Below are positions 17,855-27,227 of a DNA stretch of 64,000 nt, one piece after another; the stretch's first letter is position 1, and the number at the start of each line of letters is the position of its first letter. Both the position numbers and the translations under genes were made by a program. Under the pieces are notes generated by a model that made no database searches, was not told the origin of the DNA, and worked only from the letters and a program-made list of their open reading frames with translations. Source of the DNA: Aquipluma nitroreducens (GTDB lineage Bacteria; Bacteroidota; Bacteroidia; Bacteroidales; Prolixibacteraceae); NCBI RefSeq assembly GCF_009689585.1, contig NZ_AP018694.1:2805001-2869000 (forward strand), read 5' to 3'.

Positions 17855-20728
17855 GTGAAACTGAAACAAATTTTGCTGTTTGCCTTTTTGATGATCGTTG
17901 CGATTGTGGGCAAGTCACAAACTGGTGTTATTAAAGGAACAATTACTGATGCCAACACCAAAGAATCGTTAATTGGAGCCACTGTAGTTATACAAGGAAC
18001 TGCCAAAGGAGCTTCTTCCGATTTTGATGGAAATTTCCGGATCGACAACGTTAAAGCAGGTTCGTACAACCTGGTTATTTCGTACATCTCGTACGACAAC
18101 CAAATTGTTAGAGCAGAGGTAACTGAAGGAAAAGAAACGGTACTGAATTTTGCTCTCAAATCGGCTTCAGTTGATATTGATGAAGTAAAAGTAGTTGCTA
18201 AACGACGCGACAATACAGAAGTTTCAATGGTATCGTCGCTCAAAGCTGGTAACCTGATTGTTAGCGGAATTTCAGCCCAACAAATTGGTAAATCGCAGGA
18301 TAAAGATGCAGCAGAAGTCATTCGCCGCGTTCCGGGAATCACCATTACTGACGGGCGTTTCGTGATTGTACGTGGATTGATTGAACGATACAATTCGGTA
18401 ATGCTGAACGGAGCAACGGCTCCCAGTTTCGAAGCCGACAAGCGGGCTTTTTCGTTTGATGCCATTCCCAGCGGAATGATCAACAACATCCTGATTTATA
18501 AAAGTCCGGCGCCCGAGCTACCTGCCGATTTCGCCGGGGCTGCCATCAATGTTGAAACGAAGAGCAATGCCGACGAAAACAGTCTGGTTATCGCATACAA
18601 TACTAAATATGTTGAACATACCACCTTCAATAACAAGTTCCAAACCTACCAGGGTGGGAAAACCGACTGGCTGGGATACGACGATGGAACAAGGGATGTT
18701 CCGAAGGGAGTGCCATCGGCTGATGTGTTTAAAGGACTTTATACCTGGAAAAGTATCGATGATTACATGCAAAAAACTACCGATCTGGTAAAGGTTTCGA
18801 AGCTGTTCAGTAACAATTGGGAGTCTAAATCAAAAACTCCACTTCCTGATCAAAGTTTATCCATCACGCTGCAACGGCGTTTTGTGCTAGGCAAAGTTTC
18901 GCTGGGAAACATTTCGTCCTTTTCGTACAATTCGACAAGCGATTACCAGGAAGTTGACCGGCTGGAATACCAGGATTATTCGGCAGAACAAAACCGCGTG
19001 ATCAAAGATTTCGATTTTCACGATCAGAAATCAAAAGAATCGACCAAAATTGGTTTCATCCATAACTGGAACTTGCTTTATGGCAACAACCAGAAACTTG
19101 AATTCAGGAACCTGGTGAATCAGATGGGTAATAAAACCACTAACATCAGAGATGGGGTAAATTACTACAATGTGGACACTATCCATGCGATTGACCTGCG
19201 CTACGAAAGTCGTTTTATTTATTCAGGACAGTTGGCCGGAGAGCAACATTTCAACCACGAACGAACCAAGTTTAACTGGATGGCTGGATATGGGTACACC
19301 AAAAATTCGCAACCCGACAACCGCCGACTGACTTTTATTCTGGACAATAATCAAAATGGCGACCATTATAATGAATACTTCCTTCGGATGCAAAATGTAC
19401 CGAATGCTTACCTGGGCGGACGTTTGTGGCTAAACCTCAATGAAAATATTTACAATTACAAAGCCGATTTTGAACACTTGTTCAAAATTTTCAATAGTAA
19501 CGCTGATTATACTTTAAAGGCTGGAGTCTCATACGAACGCAAAAAACGTGAGTTTAGTTCTCGCTTAATAGGAGCTGTTGCATACAACAATCCACCCGAT
19601 ATTTTCTACAAACCTGCCAGCGAGATTTTTTCAGAAGAAAATATCTATTTCGACCAAACAGCACCATTCAATCAGGACGGGATAACCTATCGCGATAATA
19701 CTGCCGCGAAAGACAGTTACGATGGGGAAGACAAAATTTTGGCCGGTTACATCGGGTTAAAAATTCCAATTTCGAAAAAGATAAATGCTTACGGTGGCGT
19801 GCGTTTCGAAAAGTTTAACCGGAAAATCAGCAATTTTTACGAAAAGACCGGAAATACCGACAACCTTGACATCGTTCGGGATACAATCAATTACTTTCCC
19901 TCCATTAACCTGACTTATAACATCAACGATAGGAATCTGGTTAGGTTCTCGTACGGCAAAACGATTAATCGTCCTGAATTCAGGGAAATGTCGAATTTTG
20001 ATTACCAGGACTTCGACATGTTCGCCATTATTCACGGGAACGATACGCTGAAAAGCGCATACATTGATAACTACGACCTTCGTTACGAATGGTATCCTTC
20101 GGCAGGCGAAGTTGTTTCGTTAGCAGCTTTTTATAAAGATTTTACCGATCCGATTGAAGTATTCCTGATTCCAGCCGGAACCGGTTACGACTACAAACCT
20201 TTCAATACCGAAAAGGCCTATAGTATGGGGCTTGAACTGGATGCCCGCAAGCAATTCACCGAATTTGAACATTCAAGTGGATTCCTGAATTACCTAAAAA
20301 ACCTGACCATAATTTTCAACACTTCGCTCATTAAGAGCCAGATAAATACCTCACAGCAAGGCTTTGCCCGCGATAAAAAACGAATCATGCAAGGCCAGTC
20401 TCCCTACATCATTAACCTCGGGTTAAACTACGCCAGTGAAGCGTCAAAATTTAATGTTGGCGTTAATTTTAACCGGCTTGGGAAACGGATTGCCTATGTC
20501 GGAAACCCTCTGAACCCACATACCTGGGAACTTCCACGAAATTCACTTGACCTGACTATTCAAAAGGAATTGGGCAAACGAGTGACTTTTAAGGCTGGTG
20601 TTAAGGACATCCTGAATAATCCTGTACGTTTTGTTCAGTACTATGGAACGAACGATAACATTACAGTTGACACTTACAATTACACGCCCAACAGAAGCTT
20701 CTCTGCCGGTATTGTTGTGAAACTCTAA
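17855..20728 (+). CDS. TonB-dependent receptor with CarboxypepD_reg-like domain
   Basis: Outer-membrane import barrel of 957 residues. The start is GTG at 17855, chosen because a signal peptide follows at once (MKLKQILLFAFLMIVAIVGK). A CarboxypepD_reg-like domain (about 22-105, TGVIKGTITDANTKESLIGATVVIQGT) comes next. The plug domain (DKDAAEVIRRVPGITITDGRFVIVRGL) precedes a barrel ending in FSAGIVVKL. No SusD partner follows; instead a large secreted repeat protein is encoded 76 bases downstream. The promoter carries an 11-bp phased array like that of the porin-pst genes, so phosphate-starvation control is likely. Ligand unknown. Confidence 0.9.
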   Translation: MKLKQILLFAFLMIVAIVGKSQTGVIKGTITDANTKESLIGATVVIQGTAKGASSDFDGNFRIDNVKAGSYNLVISYISYDNQIVRAEVTEGKETVLNFALKSASVDIDEVKVVAKRRDNTEVSMVSSLKAGNLIVSGISAQQIGKSQDKDAAEVIRRVPGITITDGRFVIVRGLIERYNSVMLNGATAPSFEADKRAFSFDAIPSGMINNILIYKSPAPELPADFAGAAINVETKSNADENSLVIAYNTKYVEHTTFNNKFQTYQGGKTDWLGYDDGTRDVPKGVPSADVFKGLYTWKSIDDYMQKTTDLVKVSKLFSNNWESKSKTPLPDQSLSITLQRRFVLGKVSLGNISSFSYNSTSDYQEVDRLEYQDYSAEQNRVIKDFDFHDQKSKESTKIGFIHNWNLLYGNNQKLEFRNLVNQMGNKTTNIRDGVNYYNVDTIHAIDLRYESRFIYSGQLAGEQHFNHERTKFNWMAGYGYTKNSQPDNRRLTFILDNNQNGDHYNEYFLRMQNVPNAYLGGRLWLNLNENIYNYKADFEHLFKIFNSNADYTLKAGVSYERKKREFSSRLIGAVAYNNPPDIFYKPASEIFSEENIYFDQTAPFNQDGITYRDNTAAKDSYDGEDKILAGYIGLKIPISKKINAYGGVRFEKFNRKISNFYEKTGNTDNLDIVRDTINYFPSINLTYNINDRNLVRFSYGKTINRPEFREMSNFDYQDFDMFAIIHGNDTLKSAYIDNYDLRYEWYPSAGEVVSLAAFYKDFTDPIEVFLIPAGTGYDYKPFNTEKAYSMGLELDARKQFTEFEHSSGFLNYLKNLTIIFNTSLIKSQINTSQQGFARDKKRIMQGQSPYIINLGLNYASEASKFNVGVNFNRLGKRIAYVGNPLNPHTWELPRNSLDLTIQKELGKRVTFKAGVKDILNNPVRFVQYYGTNDNITVDTYNYTPNRSFSAGIVVKL

Positions 20729-20804
20729 TGTGCTGTTAAATATGAATAATAAACAAAACAACAATAGAAAAAAGATTGCTTTTTTGAACATTAAAATTCA
20801 AATT

Positions 20805-23800
20805 ATGAAGAAAATTTTACTTTCACTTATTGTATCGTTGTTGATTACTTTTGGGGCTTCGGCCCAAAGCATTAACGACAGCTTTTTCGATCACGTCAAT
20901 TACATTGGCGCTTTCGACGGTACTTTCAACTGGACTGCCGGATGGGCTGAATGGTCACCGGTTGATAAAGTGTATCCCGATGCTACCTTAACTAAAGGTA
21001 ACGGACAGTTTGCCTATGCAACCGGAACGCACATCACTGCTAATGAAACCTGGACTGGAGTGATTAAACTCAATGGTTGGGTTTATGTTGATGAAGGTGC
21101 AATCTTAACCATTCAGGCCGGAACAATTATCCGTGGTACTGAAAAGAGTGCGGTTATTGTTCAACGCGGTGGTAAAATAAACGCAGTTGGAACAAGTACC
21201 AATCCTATCGTATTCACAAGCAACTTACCTGCTGGTCTTCGCACTACAAGTAGCTGGGGAGGAATTGTTCTGTGCGGAAAAGCAACCAATAACATTTCTG
21301 GCGGTGTTGGTACTGCCGAAGGTGGTATCACCTCGCAATACGGTGGAACTGATGACAACGACAATTCAGGGACTTTAAAATATGTCCGTATTGAGTTTGC
21401 CGGTTACGAAATTGCTACCGGATCTGAAATTAACGGATTAACGCTATGTTCTGTGGGTCGGGCAACTACAATCGACCACATTCAGGTTTCCTATTCGGGC
21501 GACGATGCCTACGAATGGTTTGGTGGAACTGTAAATGCCAAATACCTGATTTCGTACAAAACTGAAGACGACGACTTTGATACCGATAATGGTTTCCGTG
21601 GTATGGTTCAATATGGTGTTGCTCTTCGTACAAACGATATTGTTGACACCGACGCTGCCAACACATTCGAATCGGACAACGATGCTGCCGGAAGTACTGC
21701 TGAACCTTTTACTCATGCCGTTTTTAGTAATATTAGCGCTTTTGGTCCTGCTATTACCGCAACCAATCCTGCTTCTTTACAAGCAAAACATGCCGATGGT
21801 TCAGGATTCCGTATCCGTCGTAATTCACGTTTGCAGATTTATAATGCAGCCATTTTAGGTTGGGGCAAGGGCGTTCGTATCGAATCGGATGGCACACAAA
21901 CTGCTGCACAATCTGACTTGATGACTATTCAAAATTGTATCATCGCTGGAATTCGTGGCGATAATTTCATTCTGGATGCCAATGCAACCGTAATGACCGC
22001 TGCAACCATGGAAACCTGGTTTAAAGCTGCTACACGCAAAAACCAAGTTATCGCAGCCAATGCCGATGTAAAAATCACCGATCCTTTCAATTTTGCGAGC
22101 CCTAATTTTCAGCCAGCAACAGGCTCCCCTGTTATGAACGCTTCTTACTGGTATGCCGGAACAACTAACAACACAGAAGCTTCAATCGATAACAGCTTTT
22201 TTGACCATGTCAATTACGTTGGTGCTTTCGACGGATCGTACAACTGGACTACTGGCTGGACCGAATGGGATCCGGTAAACAAAGCTTATGCTGATGCAAC
22301 TACAACCAAAGGTAACGGACAGTTTGCTATGGCAACTGGTACTCACATTACTGCCAACGAAACCTGGAGTGGAGTGATTAAACTTGACGGCTGGGTTTAT
22401 GTTGATGCAGGTGCAACGCTTACAATTAATGCCGGAACAGTAATTCGTGGAACTGAAAAAAGTGCCTTGATCGTTCAACGTGGTGGAAAGATTAGCGCAG
22501 TTGGTACAAGCACAAATCCAATCGTCTTCACCTCGAATCAGGCAGCAGGACTTCGCACAACCAGTAACTGGGGCGGTGTTGTAATTTGCGGAAATGCAAC
22601 AAATAACATCGCTGGTGGCATTGGTACTGCCGAAGGTGGTATTACCTCGCAATACGGTGGTACCGATGATAACGATAACTCAGGAACTTTAAAATATGTA
22701 CGTATCGAGTTTGCCGGATACGAAATTGCAACAGGTTCAGAAATTAACGGTTTAACCCTATGCTCTGTAGGTCGGGCAACTACGATCGACCATATTCAGG
22801 TTTCCTATTCGGGCGACGATGCTTACGAATGGTTTGGCGGAACTGTAAATGCGAAATACCTGATTTCGTACAAAACCGAAGATGACGATTTTGATACTGA
22901 TAATGGTTTCCGTGGAATGGTTCAATACGGTATTGCACTTCGTATCAACGATATTGTTGACACCGACGCTGCCAACACTTTTGAATCGGATAACGACGCT
23001 GCCGGAAGTACTGCATTGCCATTTACCCACGCAGTTTTCAGCAACATCAGTGCTTTTGGTCCTGCGATTACTGCAACCAATCCTGCTTCTTTACAAGCAA
23101 AACATGCCGATGGTTCGGGATTCCGCATCCGCCGTAATTCACGTTTGCAGATATACAATACTGCTATTTTAGGCTGGGGCAAAGGTCTTCGTATCGAATC
23201 TGATGGCACCCAAACTGCTGCAAATACTGATTTAATGACCATACAAAACTGTATCATGGCTGGTATTCGTGGCGATAATTTCATTCAGGATGCCAATGCA
23301 ACCGTGATGACTGCTGCAACTATGGAAGCATGGTATAAAGCTGCCACACGTAAGAATCAGTTATTTACAGCCAATGCCGATGTAAAAATCACCGATCCTT
23401 TCAATTTTACCAGTCCAAACTTCCAACCAGCAACGGGTTCTCCTGTTTTGAATGCCTCATACTGGTATTCAGGAACAACTAATACGACTGTAGCATCGAT
23501 TAACAATAGTTTTTTCGATCATGTAAAATACGTTGGCGCTTTTGATGGAACTACGAACTGGACTACTGGCTGGGCTGAATGGGATCCGGTTAACAAAGTT
23601 TATGCTGATGCAACAACAACCAAAGGTAACGGACAATTTGCAATGGCAACCGGTACTCACATTACTGCAAACGAAACCTGGAGCGGAACCGTTAAGCTTG
23701 ATGGTTGGGTTTATGTTGACGCAGGTGCAACCCTGACAATTAGTGCAGGAACAGTTATTCGCGGTACCGAAAAAAGTGCCCTGATCGTTCAGCGTGGTGG

Positions 23801-25067
23801 TAAAATCAATGCGGTTGGAACAAGCACTAACCCAATTGTATTTACTTCTAATCAGGCTGCCGGACTTCGCACAACAAGTAACTGGGGTGGTGTGGTACTT
23901 TGTGGAAATGCAAAAAATAACATTGCGGGTGGTGTTGGTACTGCTGAAGGTGGTATTACCTCACAATACGGTGGAACCGATGATAGCGACAACTCCGGAA
24001 CATTACAATATGTGCGTATCGAGTTTGCCGGATACGAAATTGCTACCGGATCTGAAATCAATGGTCTGACACTTTGTTCGGTTGGAAACGGAACCACGCT
24101 TGATCACATTCAGGTAAGCTACTCGGGTGACGATGCTTACGAATGGTTTGGTGGATCAGTAAATGCCAAATGCCTGATTTCGTACAAAACGGAAGACGAC
24201 GACTTTGATACCGATAACGGTTTCCGCGGTATGATTCAATATGCTGTTGCACTTCGCACCAACGATATTGTTGACACCGATGCTGCCAATGCTTTCGAAT
24301 CGGATAACGATGCCGCCGGAAGTACAGCCGAGCCTTTTACTCATGCCGTATTCAGCAACGTTAGTGCCTTCGGCCCGGCAATAACTGCAACAAATCCTAC
24401 AACACTTCAGGCTAAACATGCCGATGGTTCAGCCATGCGTTTACGTCGTAATACTCGTTTACAAATTTATAATACGGCTTTCCTTGGTTGGGGTAAAGGC
24501 CTTCGTTTGGAGTCAGATGGTAGCCAAACTGCTGCAAACACCGACTTGCTAACCGTTCAAAATTGTATTATGGCTGGTATTCGTGGCGATAACTTCATTC
24601 AGGATGCAAATGCAACAGTAATGACTGCCGCAACAATGGAAGCATGGTACAAAGCAACAAAACGCACGAATCAGCTATTTACAAACAATACCGATGTAAA
24701 AATTGCTGATCCTTTCAATTTTGCCAGTCCAAACTTCCAGCCTGCTACCAATTCACCAGTTCAGAATGCATCTTACTGGGTTATTACAGCCGTGGAACCA
24801 ACGATTGCAAACGAAGCCAGTTTGGTGAGTTATCCAAATCCATTCTCAGGAAGTACAAACATTGAACTTCAACTTGAAAAAAGTTCGTATGTACGAATTG
24901 TTGTAACCGACATTTCAGGCCGTACAGTGGCCAATCTTCAGGAAGGGAATTTAACTGAAGGAACACACCGTTTCGAATTCGACGGTTCTGCTCTTCCAAA
25001 GGGAATGTATATCGCCAAAGTGATTACATCTGATTCTCAGAAATCGGTTAAAATGATTTCCAAATAA
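20805..25067 (+). CDS. Large type IX-secreted protein with three internal repeats
   Basis: A 1420-residue secreted protein; ATG at 20805 gives a signal peptide (MKKILLSLIVSLLITFGASA), whereas an upstream GTG does not. Three consecutive copies of a 438-residue unit follow, each starting near NSFFDHVNYVGAFDG and each containing EFAGYEIATGSEINGLTLCS and acidic motifs (TEDDDFDTDNGFRG). The pattern of short repeated strands suggests a right-handed beta-helix. Residues after about 1325 form a type IX secretion sorting domain (SYPNPFSGSTNIELQLEKSS ... GMYIAKV). It is probably co-transcribed with the receptor upstream and may present or process a phosphorus ligand at the surface; function is inferred. 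Confidence 0.88.
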   Translation: MKKILLSLIVSLLITFGASAQSINDSFFDHVNYIGAFDGTFNWTAGWAEWSPVDKVYPDATLTKGNGQFAYATGTHITANETWTGVIKLNGWVYVDEGAILTIQAGTIIRGTEKSAVIVQRGGKINAVGTSTNPIVFTSNLPAGLRTTSSWGGIVLCGKATNNISGGVGTAEGGITSQYGGTDDNDNSGTLKYVRIEFAGYEIATGSEINGLTLCSVGRATTIDHIQVSYSGDDAYEWFGGTVNAKYLISYKTEDDDFDTDNGFRGMVQYGVALRTNDIVDTDAANTFESDNDAAGSTAEPFTHAVFSNISAFGPAITATNPASLQAKHADGSGFRIRRNSRLQIYNAAILGWGKGVRIESDGTQTAAQSDLMTIQNCIIAGIRGDNFILDANATVMTAATMETWFKAATRKNQVIAANADVKITDPFNFASPNFQPATGSPVMNASYWYAGTTNNTEASIDNSFFDHVNYVGAFDGSYNWTTGWTEWDPVNKAYADATTTKGNGQFAMATGTHITANETWSGVIKLDGWVYVDAGATLTINAGTVIRGTEKSALIVQRGGKISAVGTSTNPIVFTSNQAAGLRTTSNWGGVVICGNATNNIAGGIGTAEGGITSQYGGTDDNDNSGTLKYVRIEFAGYEIATGSEINGLTLCSVGRATTIDHIQVSYSGDDAYEWFGGTVNAKYLISYKTEDDDFDTDNGFRGMVQYGIALRINDIVDTDAANTFESDNDAAGSTALPFTHAVFSNISAFGPAITATNPASLQAKHADGSGFRIRRNSRLQIYNTAILGWGKGLRIESDGTQTAANTDLMTIQNCIMAGIRGDNFIQDANATVMTAATMEAWYKAATRKNQLFTANADVKITDPFNFTSPNFQPATGSPVLNASYWYSGTTNTTVASINNSFFDHVKYVGAFDGTTNWTTGWAEWDPVNKVYADATTTKGNGQFAMATGTHITANETWSGTVKLDGWVYVDAGATLTISAGTVIRGTEKSALIVQRGGKINAVGTSTNPIVFTSNQAAGLRTTSNWGGVVLCGNAKNNIAGGVGTAEGGITSQYGGTDDSDNSGTLQYVRIEFAGYEIATGSEINGLTLCSVGNGTTLDHIQVSYSGDDAYEWFGGSVNAKCLISYKTEDDDFDTDNGFRGMIQYAVALRTNDIVDTDAANAFESDNDAAGSTAEPFTHAVFSNVSAFGPAITATNPTTLQAKHADGSAMRLRRNTRLQIYNTAFLGWGKGLRLESDGSQTAANTDLLTVQNCIMAGIRGDNFIQDANATVMTAATMEAWYKATKRTNQLFTNNTDVKIADPFNFASPNFQPATNSPVQNASYWVITAVEPTIANEASLVSYPNPFSGSTNIELQLEKSSYVRIVVTDISGRTVANLQEGNLTEGTHRFEFDGSALPKGMYIAKVITSDSQKSVKMISK
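20871..24785 (+). repeat. Three tandem 1314-bp units within the secreted-protein gene
   Basis: Units begin at 20871, 22185 and 23499, exactly 1314 bp (438 codons) apart. Nucleotide identity stays high: for example, the same run starting GCCAATGCCGATG occurs at 22056 and 23370. The period is invariant, with no net insertion or deletion, so the duplications are recent or kept alike by gene conversion. The third unit ends just before the sorting domain. Confidence 0.93.
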
Positions 25068-25090
25068 GGAAGAATAATAAATTGAAAATG

Positions 25091-25135
25091 GAGCTTCATT
25101 GGCCCCGAGTCCTCGGGGCTGATGAAGCTCTTTTT
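25091..25135 (+). terminator. Terminator after the receptor/secreted-protein pair
   Basis: GAGCTTCAT (25091-25099) pairs with ATGAAGCTC (25122-25130), and the inner CCCCGA/TCGGGG extends the stem. A TTTTT run follows at once. It lies 24 bases after the secreted-protein stop and closes that transcription unit. Confidence 0.85.
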
Positions 25136-25193
25136 AAAAATGTAACTTAACCGGAACAATTCATTCCGGAATTTTAAATATAAGAATTGCACC

Positions 25194-25673
25194 ATGAAGA
25201 AGCTCAGTTTGTTAATAGTCATGATCGGCTTTTTTGCATTTGCGGCCAAGGCTCAGGAATTGAAGGAAATAAACGGTATTTATTATGCCGATAGCGTTGC
25301 CTATACCGGGAAATATGTGACTCACTTTCCCAACGGCAAAATCAAACTCGAAATGAACCTCGAAAATGGCATGAAGAATGGCACTGTAAATGTTTATTTT
25401 GAAAATGGGCAGATAAATGAAGTCCGGTCGTACAAGAACAACCTGATGCACGGATCGTGGATTACCTACAACGAACAAAAGGTTTTGATTGGTCTGGCTA
25501 ATTATAAAGACGGACTGAAACACGGAACCTGGATGATCTGGGATGCGAACGGAAGCCTGCTTTATGAGTTGCATTACGATATGGGCGAGAAAGTTGGAAT
25601 TTGGCGAAATTTTGGCAAGAACGGTGAGATAATCAGCGAACGCGAATATCCGGAGAAACCGGTAAAAAAATAG
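25194..25673 (+). CDS. Exported YwqK/MORN-variant repeat protein
   Basis: A 159-residue protein with signal peptide MKKLSLLIVMIGFFAFAAKA. The mature part is four or five repeats of the MORN variant type (YTGKYVTHFPNGKIKLEMNL, NGTVNVYFENGQINEVRSYK, HGSWITYNEQ, HGTWMIWDANGSLLYELHY). The family is often labelled toxin-antitoxin YwqK antitoxin. With a signal peptide, and no toxin partner seen here, an envelope role is more likely. It follows a strong terminator and needs its own promoter, which I could not place. Confidence 0.8.
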   Translation: MKKLSLLIVMIGFFAFAAKAQELKEINGIYYADSVAYTGKYVTHFPNGKIKLEMNLENGMKNGTVNVYFENGQINEVRSYKNNLMHGSWITYNEQKVLIGLANYKDGLKHGTWMIWDANGSLLYELHYDMGEKVGIWRNFGKNGEIISEREYPEKPVKK

Positions 25674-25817
25674 TCAGGTTATTTTATTTCCATTTCCTGA
25701 AATTAAGAAATGCATGCGGTTAAAATGCGGCGAATCTGCCAAATTCGAGGCAGAAAAGAGTTGTTTGTAATTTTTCTGTAATCAAACGAATAGGTCGGAT
25801 TTCGAAGATCTGCTGTT

Positions 25818-25874
25818 TGTAACAATATTTTAATTGATGCTTAATTGCCCTTTAATTGGGCGGCGGTACTTTTG
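25818..25874 (+). promoter_or_regulatory. Candidate promoter with 11-bp phased half-sites
   Basis: TACTTTTG (25867-25874) matches TAnnTTTG exactly, with TTG at 25845-25847 placed 19 bases upstream, the usual -33/-7 layout. TGTAA (25818), TTTAA (25829), CTTAA (25840) and TTTAA (25851) are 11 bases apart, and the last starts 16 bases before the -7 element, as in the receptor promoter. A further TGTAA pair (25766, 25777) is also 11 bases apart. The Pho-box reading is weaker here because the DNA is AT-rich. Confidence 0.5.
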
Positions 25875-25913
25875 AAAGTATTAATCGGAGATAATAAACA
25901 AATAAATACAGTT

Positions 25914-26261
25914 ATGAAAAAAGTAATTTTCGCGCTTGTTGTAGCATTTGCAACAACAAGCGCATTCGCTGAAAAAACAGATTCCAAAGCAGATTCAAAG
26001 TCAGAAGCAATTGTACTTTCTTTAAGCGGAAACGTAATTGACGAGGTTTCAGGTGAAGCTTTGGTTGGCGTGGAAGTTAAAGTTGACGGTTCGGACCAAA
26101 AAGCTTATACCGATTTTGACGGCCATTTTGTGATCGACAATGTAAAATCAGGCGATTGCAAATTAGTTGCCAGCTACACTTCGTACAATAAAAACGAAAA
26201 AACATTTACAATGAATGCCAAGAACAATCAGGTAAAGATTGAACTTCAGGCATCAAAATAG
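25914..26261 (+). CDS. Small exported CarboxypepD_reg-like protein
   Basis: A 115-residue protein with a signal peptide (MKKVIFALVVAFATTSAFA). A single CarboxypepD_reg-like beta-sandwich domain fills most of the rest (about 35-112, SLSGNVIDEVSGEALVGVEVKV and DFDGHFVIDNVKSGDCKLVASYTSY). It resembles the N-terminal domain of the receptor at 17855 without plug or barrel. ATG at 25914 is preferred to an earlier in-frame ATG at 25845, which would put hydrophilic residues before the signal peptide and lies upstream of the -7 element. It may be a periplasmic or surface adaptor; the role is unknown. Confidence 0.75.
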   Translation: MKKVIFALVVAFATTSAFAEKTDSKADSKSEAIVLSLSGNVIDEVSGEALVGVEVKVDGSDQKAYTDFDGHFVIDNVKSGDCKLVASYTSYNKNEKTFTMNAKNNQVKIELQASK

Positions 26262-26304
26262 AACGAATTGTCCCAGATAATATTGGTTGTACTCATCAGA
26301 TTCA

Positions 26305-26335
26305 AACCTCTTCGATAACCCGGAGAGGTTTTTTT
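26305..26335 (+). terminator. Intrinsic terminator after the CarboxypepD_reg-like gene
   Basis: AACCTCT (26305-26311) pairs with AGAGGTT (26324-26330) and is followed by a run of T. It lies 43 bases after the stop, between convergent genes, and ends the plus-strand unit. Confidence 0.8.
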
Positions 26336-26369
26336 ATGCCCATCACTTGGCTGAAGTAAGGTGGTTGTT

Positions 26370-27044
26370 TTAACCCTTTAGCAACTGGTTCATTTGGTTT
26401 TTGTCCAGAATCTTGATGCAACGGCGGTCAGTTTCAATTAATCCTTCCTGACACATCTCACCCAAAGTACGCGCTAACGAAGGTCGGGTTACGCCAAACA
26501 TTTCGGCCAATTGTCCCTGCGACTGCTGGATCTCAACCGTTTGAAGCCGGTCGCCAGCCTTTTCGAGCAGGTAATGCGCAATTTTCTGCTTGATGGTTTT
26601 AAAGGAAAGAAACTTCAACTTTTGCGATAAGAACTGTGCCCGTGTTGAAATCGTATTCAGGTAATTATTCAGGATCAAGGCATTCAATTGCAGTAGTTTT
26701 ACAAACTCTGGCTTCGGAATAGAAACCATTTCGACATCCGTTGTGGCCGAAACTGTTACAGGAAACCTATTCAGCGTTCCAAATAAAAAGGCCGTGGCTA
26801 AAGGCTGGGGCGCCGACAAATCTTCAATCTTTATGGTTTTGCCTGAATAGTCGTTCATCTCGGCTTTCACACTTCCTGACTGAATGATCAGTAGCCGGTC
26901 GCAGACTTCGCCACCCATTACAATCAAATCGTTCTTCTGATATGTTTTAACCTGAAAGTGAATCTGTGTAAAAAGCTCAGATAATTCTTCAGGAGAAATG
27001 CCCCGGAAAATGGGCGACTGACAAAGTATTTCGGGTTGAATCAT
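26370..27044 (-). CDS. Crp/Fnr family transcriptional regulator
   Basis: A 224-residue regulator with an N-terminal cyclic-nucleotide-binding-like beta-roll (about 20-140), a dimer helix, and a C-terminal winged HTH. The HTH (about 165-200) reads QLAEMFGVTRPSLARTLGEM. No FNR-type N-terminal cysteine cluster is visible, so it is more like the HcpR/DNR-type sensors. It is divergent from a ferredoxin-like gene and hcp, and a symmetrical TGTAAC-N4-GTTACA site lies between them. It is therefore the likely regulator of hcp in response to nitrosative stress; the ligand is not shown by sequence. Confidence 0.85.
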   Translation of the reverse strand: MIQPEILCQSPIFRGISPEELSELFTQIHFQVKTYQKNDLIVMGGEVCDRLLIIQSGSVKAEMNDYSGKTIKIEDLSAPQPLATAFLFGTLNRFPVTVSATTDVEMVSIPKPEFVKLLQLNALILNNYLNTISTRAQFLSQKLKFLSFKTIKQKIAHYLLEKAGDRLQTVEIQQSQGQLAEMFGVTRPSLARTLGEMCQEGLIETDRRCIKILDKNQMNQLLKG

Positions 27045-27156
27045 ATTTATAGTGTATTATCTTGCCACAAAGTCGCAAAGTTGTACTAAAAATTAATCTT
27101 TGTGTTACTTCGTGTCTTAGAGCCTTCGTGGCAAACCTTTGTTTTTTCTTTCAATT

Positions 27157-27201
27157 TGTAACATTGGTTACATTTCAAACAACCGAACGACCGTACTTTT
27201 G
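27157..27201 (+). promoter_or_regulatory. Crp/Fnr-type operator and -7 element of the hcp gene pair
   Basis: TGTAAC-ATTG-GTTACA (27157-27172) is a perfect 6-4-6 palindrome. TACTTTTG (27194-27201) matches the TAnnTTTG -7 consensus. With a start site a few bases after it, the operator would be centred close to -42, the class II activator position. No good -33 TTG is found at the normal distance, consistent with activator dependence. Confidence 0.7.
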
Positions 27202-27227
27202 TTTCAGAAAAATACAAAATTACTCTA

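Noticed and set aside
22182-24419. Several long reverse-strand open frames within the secreted repeat protein gene
   Set aside because: They recur with the 1314-bp unit and are shadows of the codon pattern; no start context or family match.
25194-25673. YwqK-type gene as an antitoxin of a toxin-antitoxin pair
   Set aside because: It has a signal peptide and no adjacent toxin-like gene.
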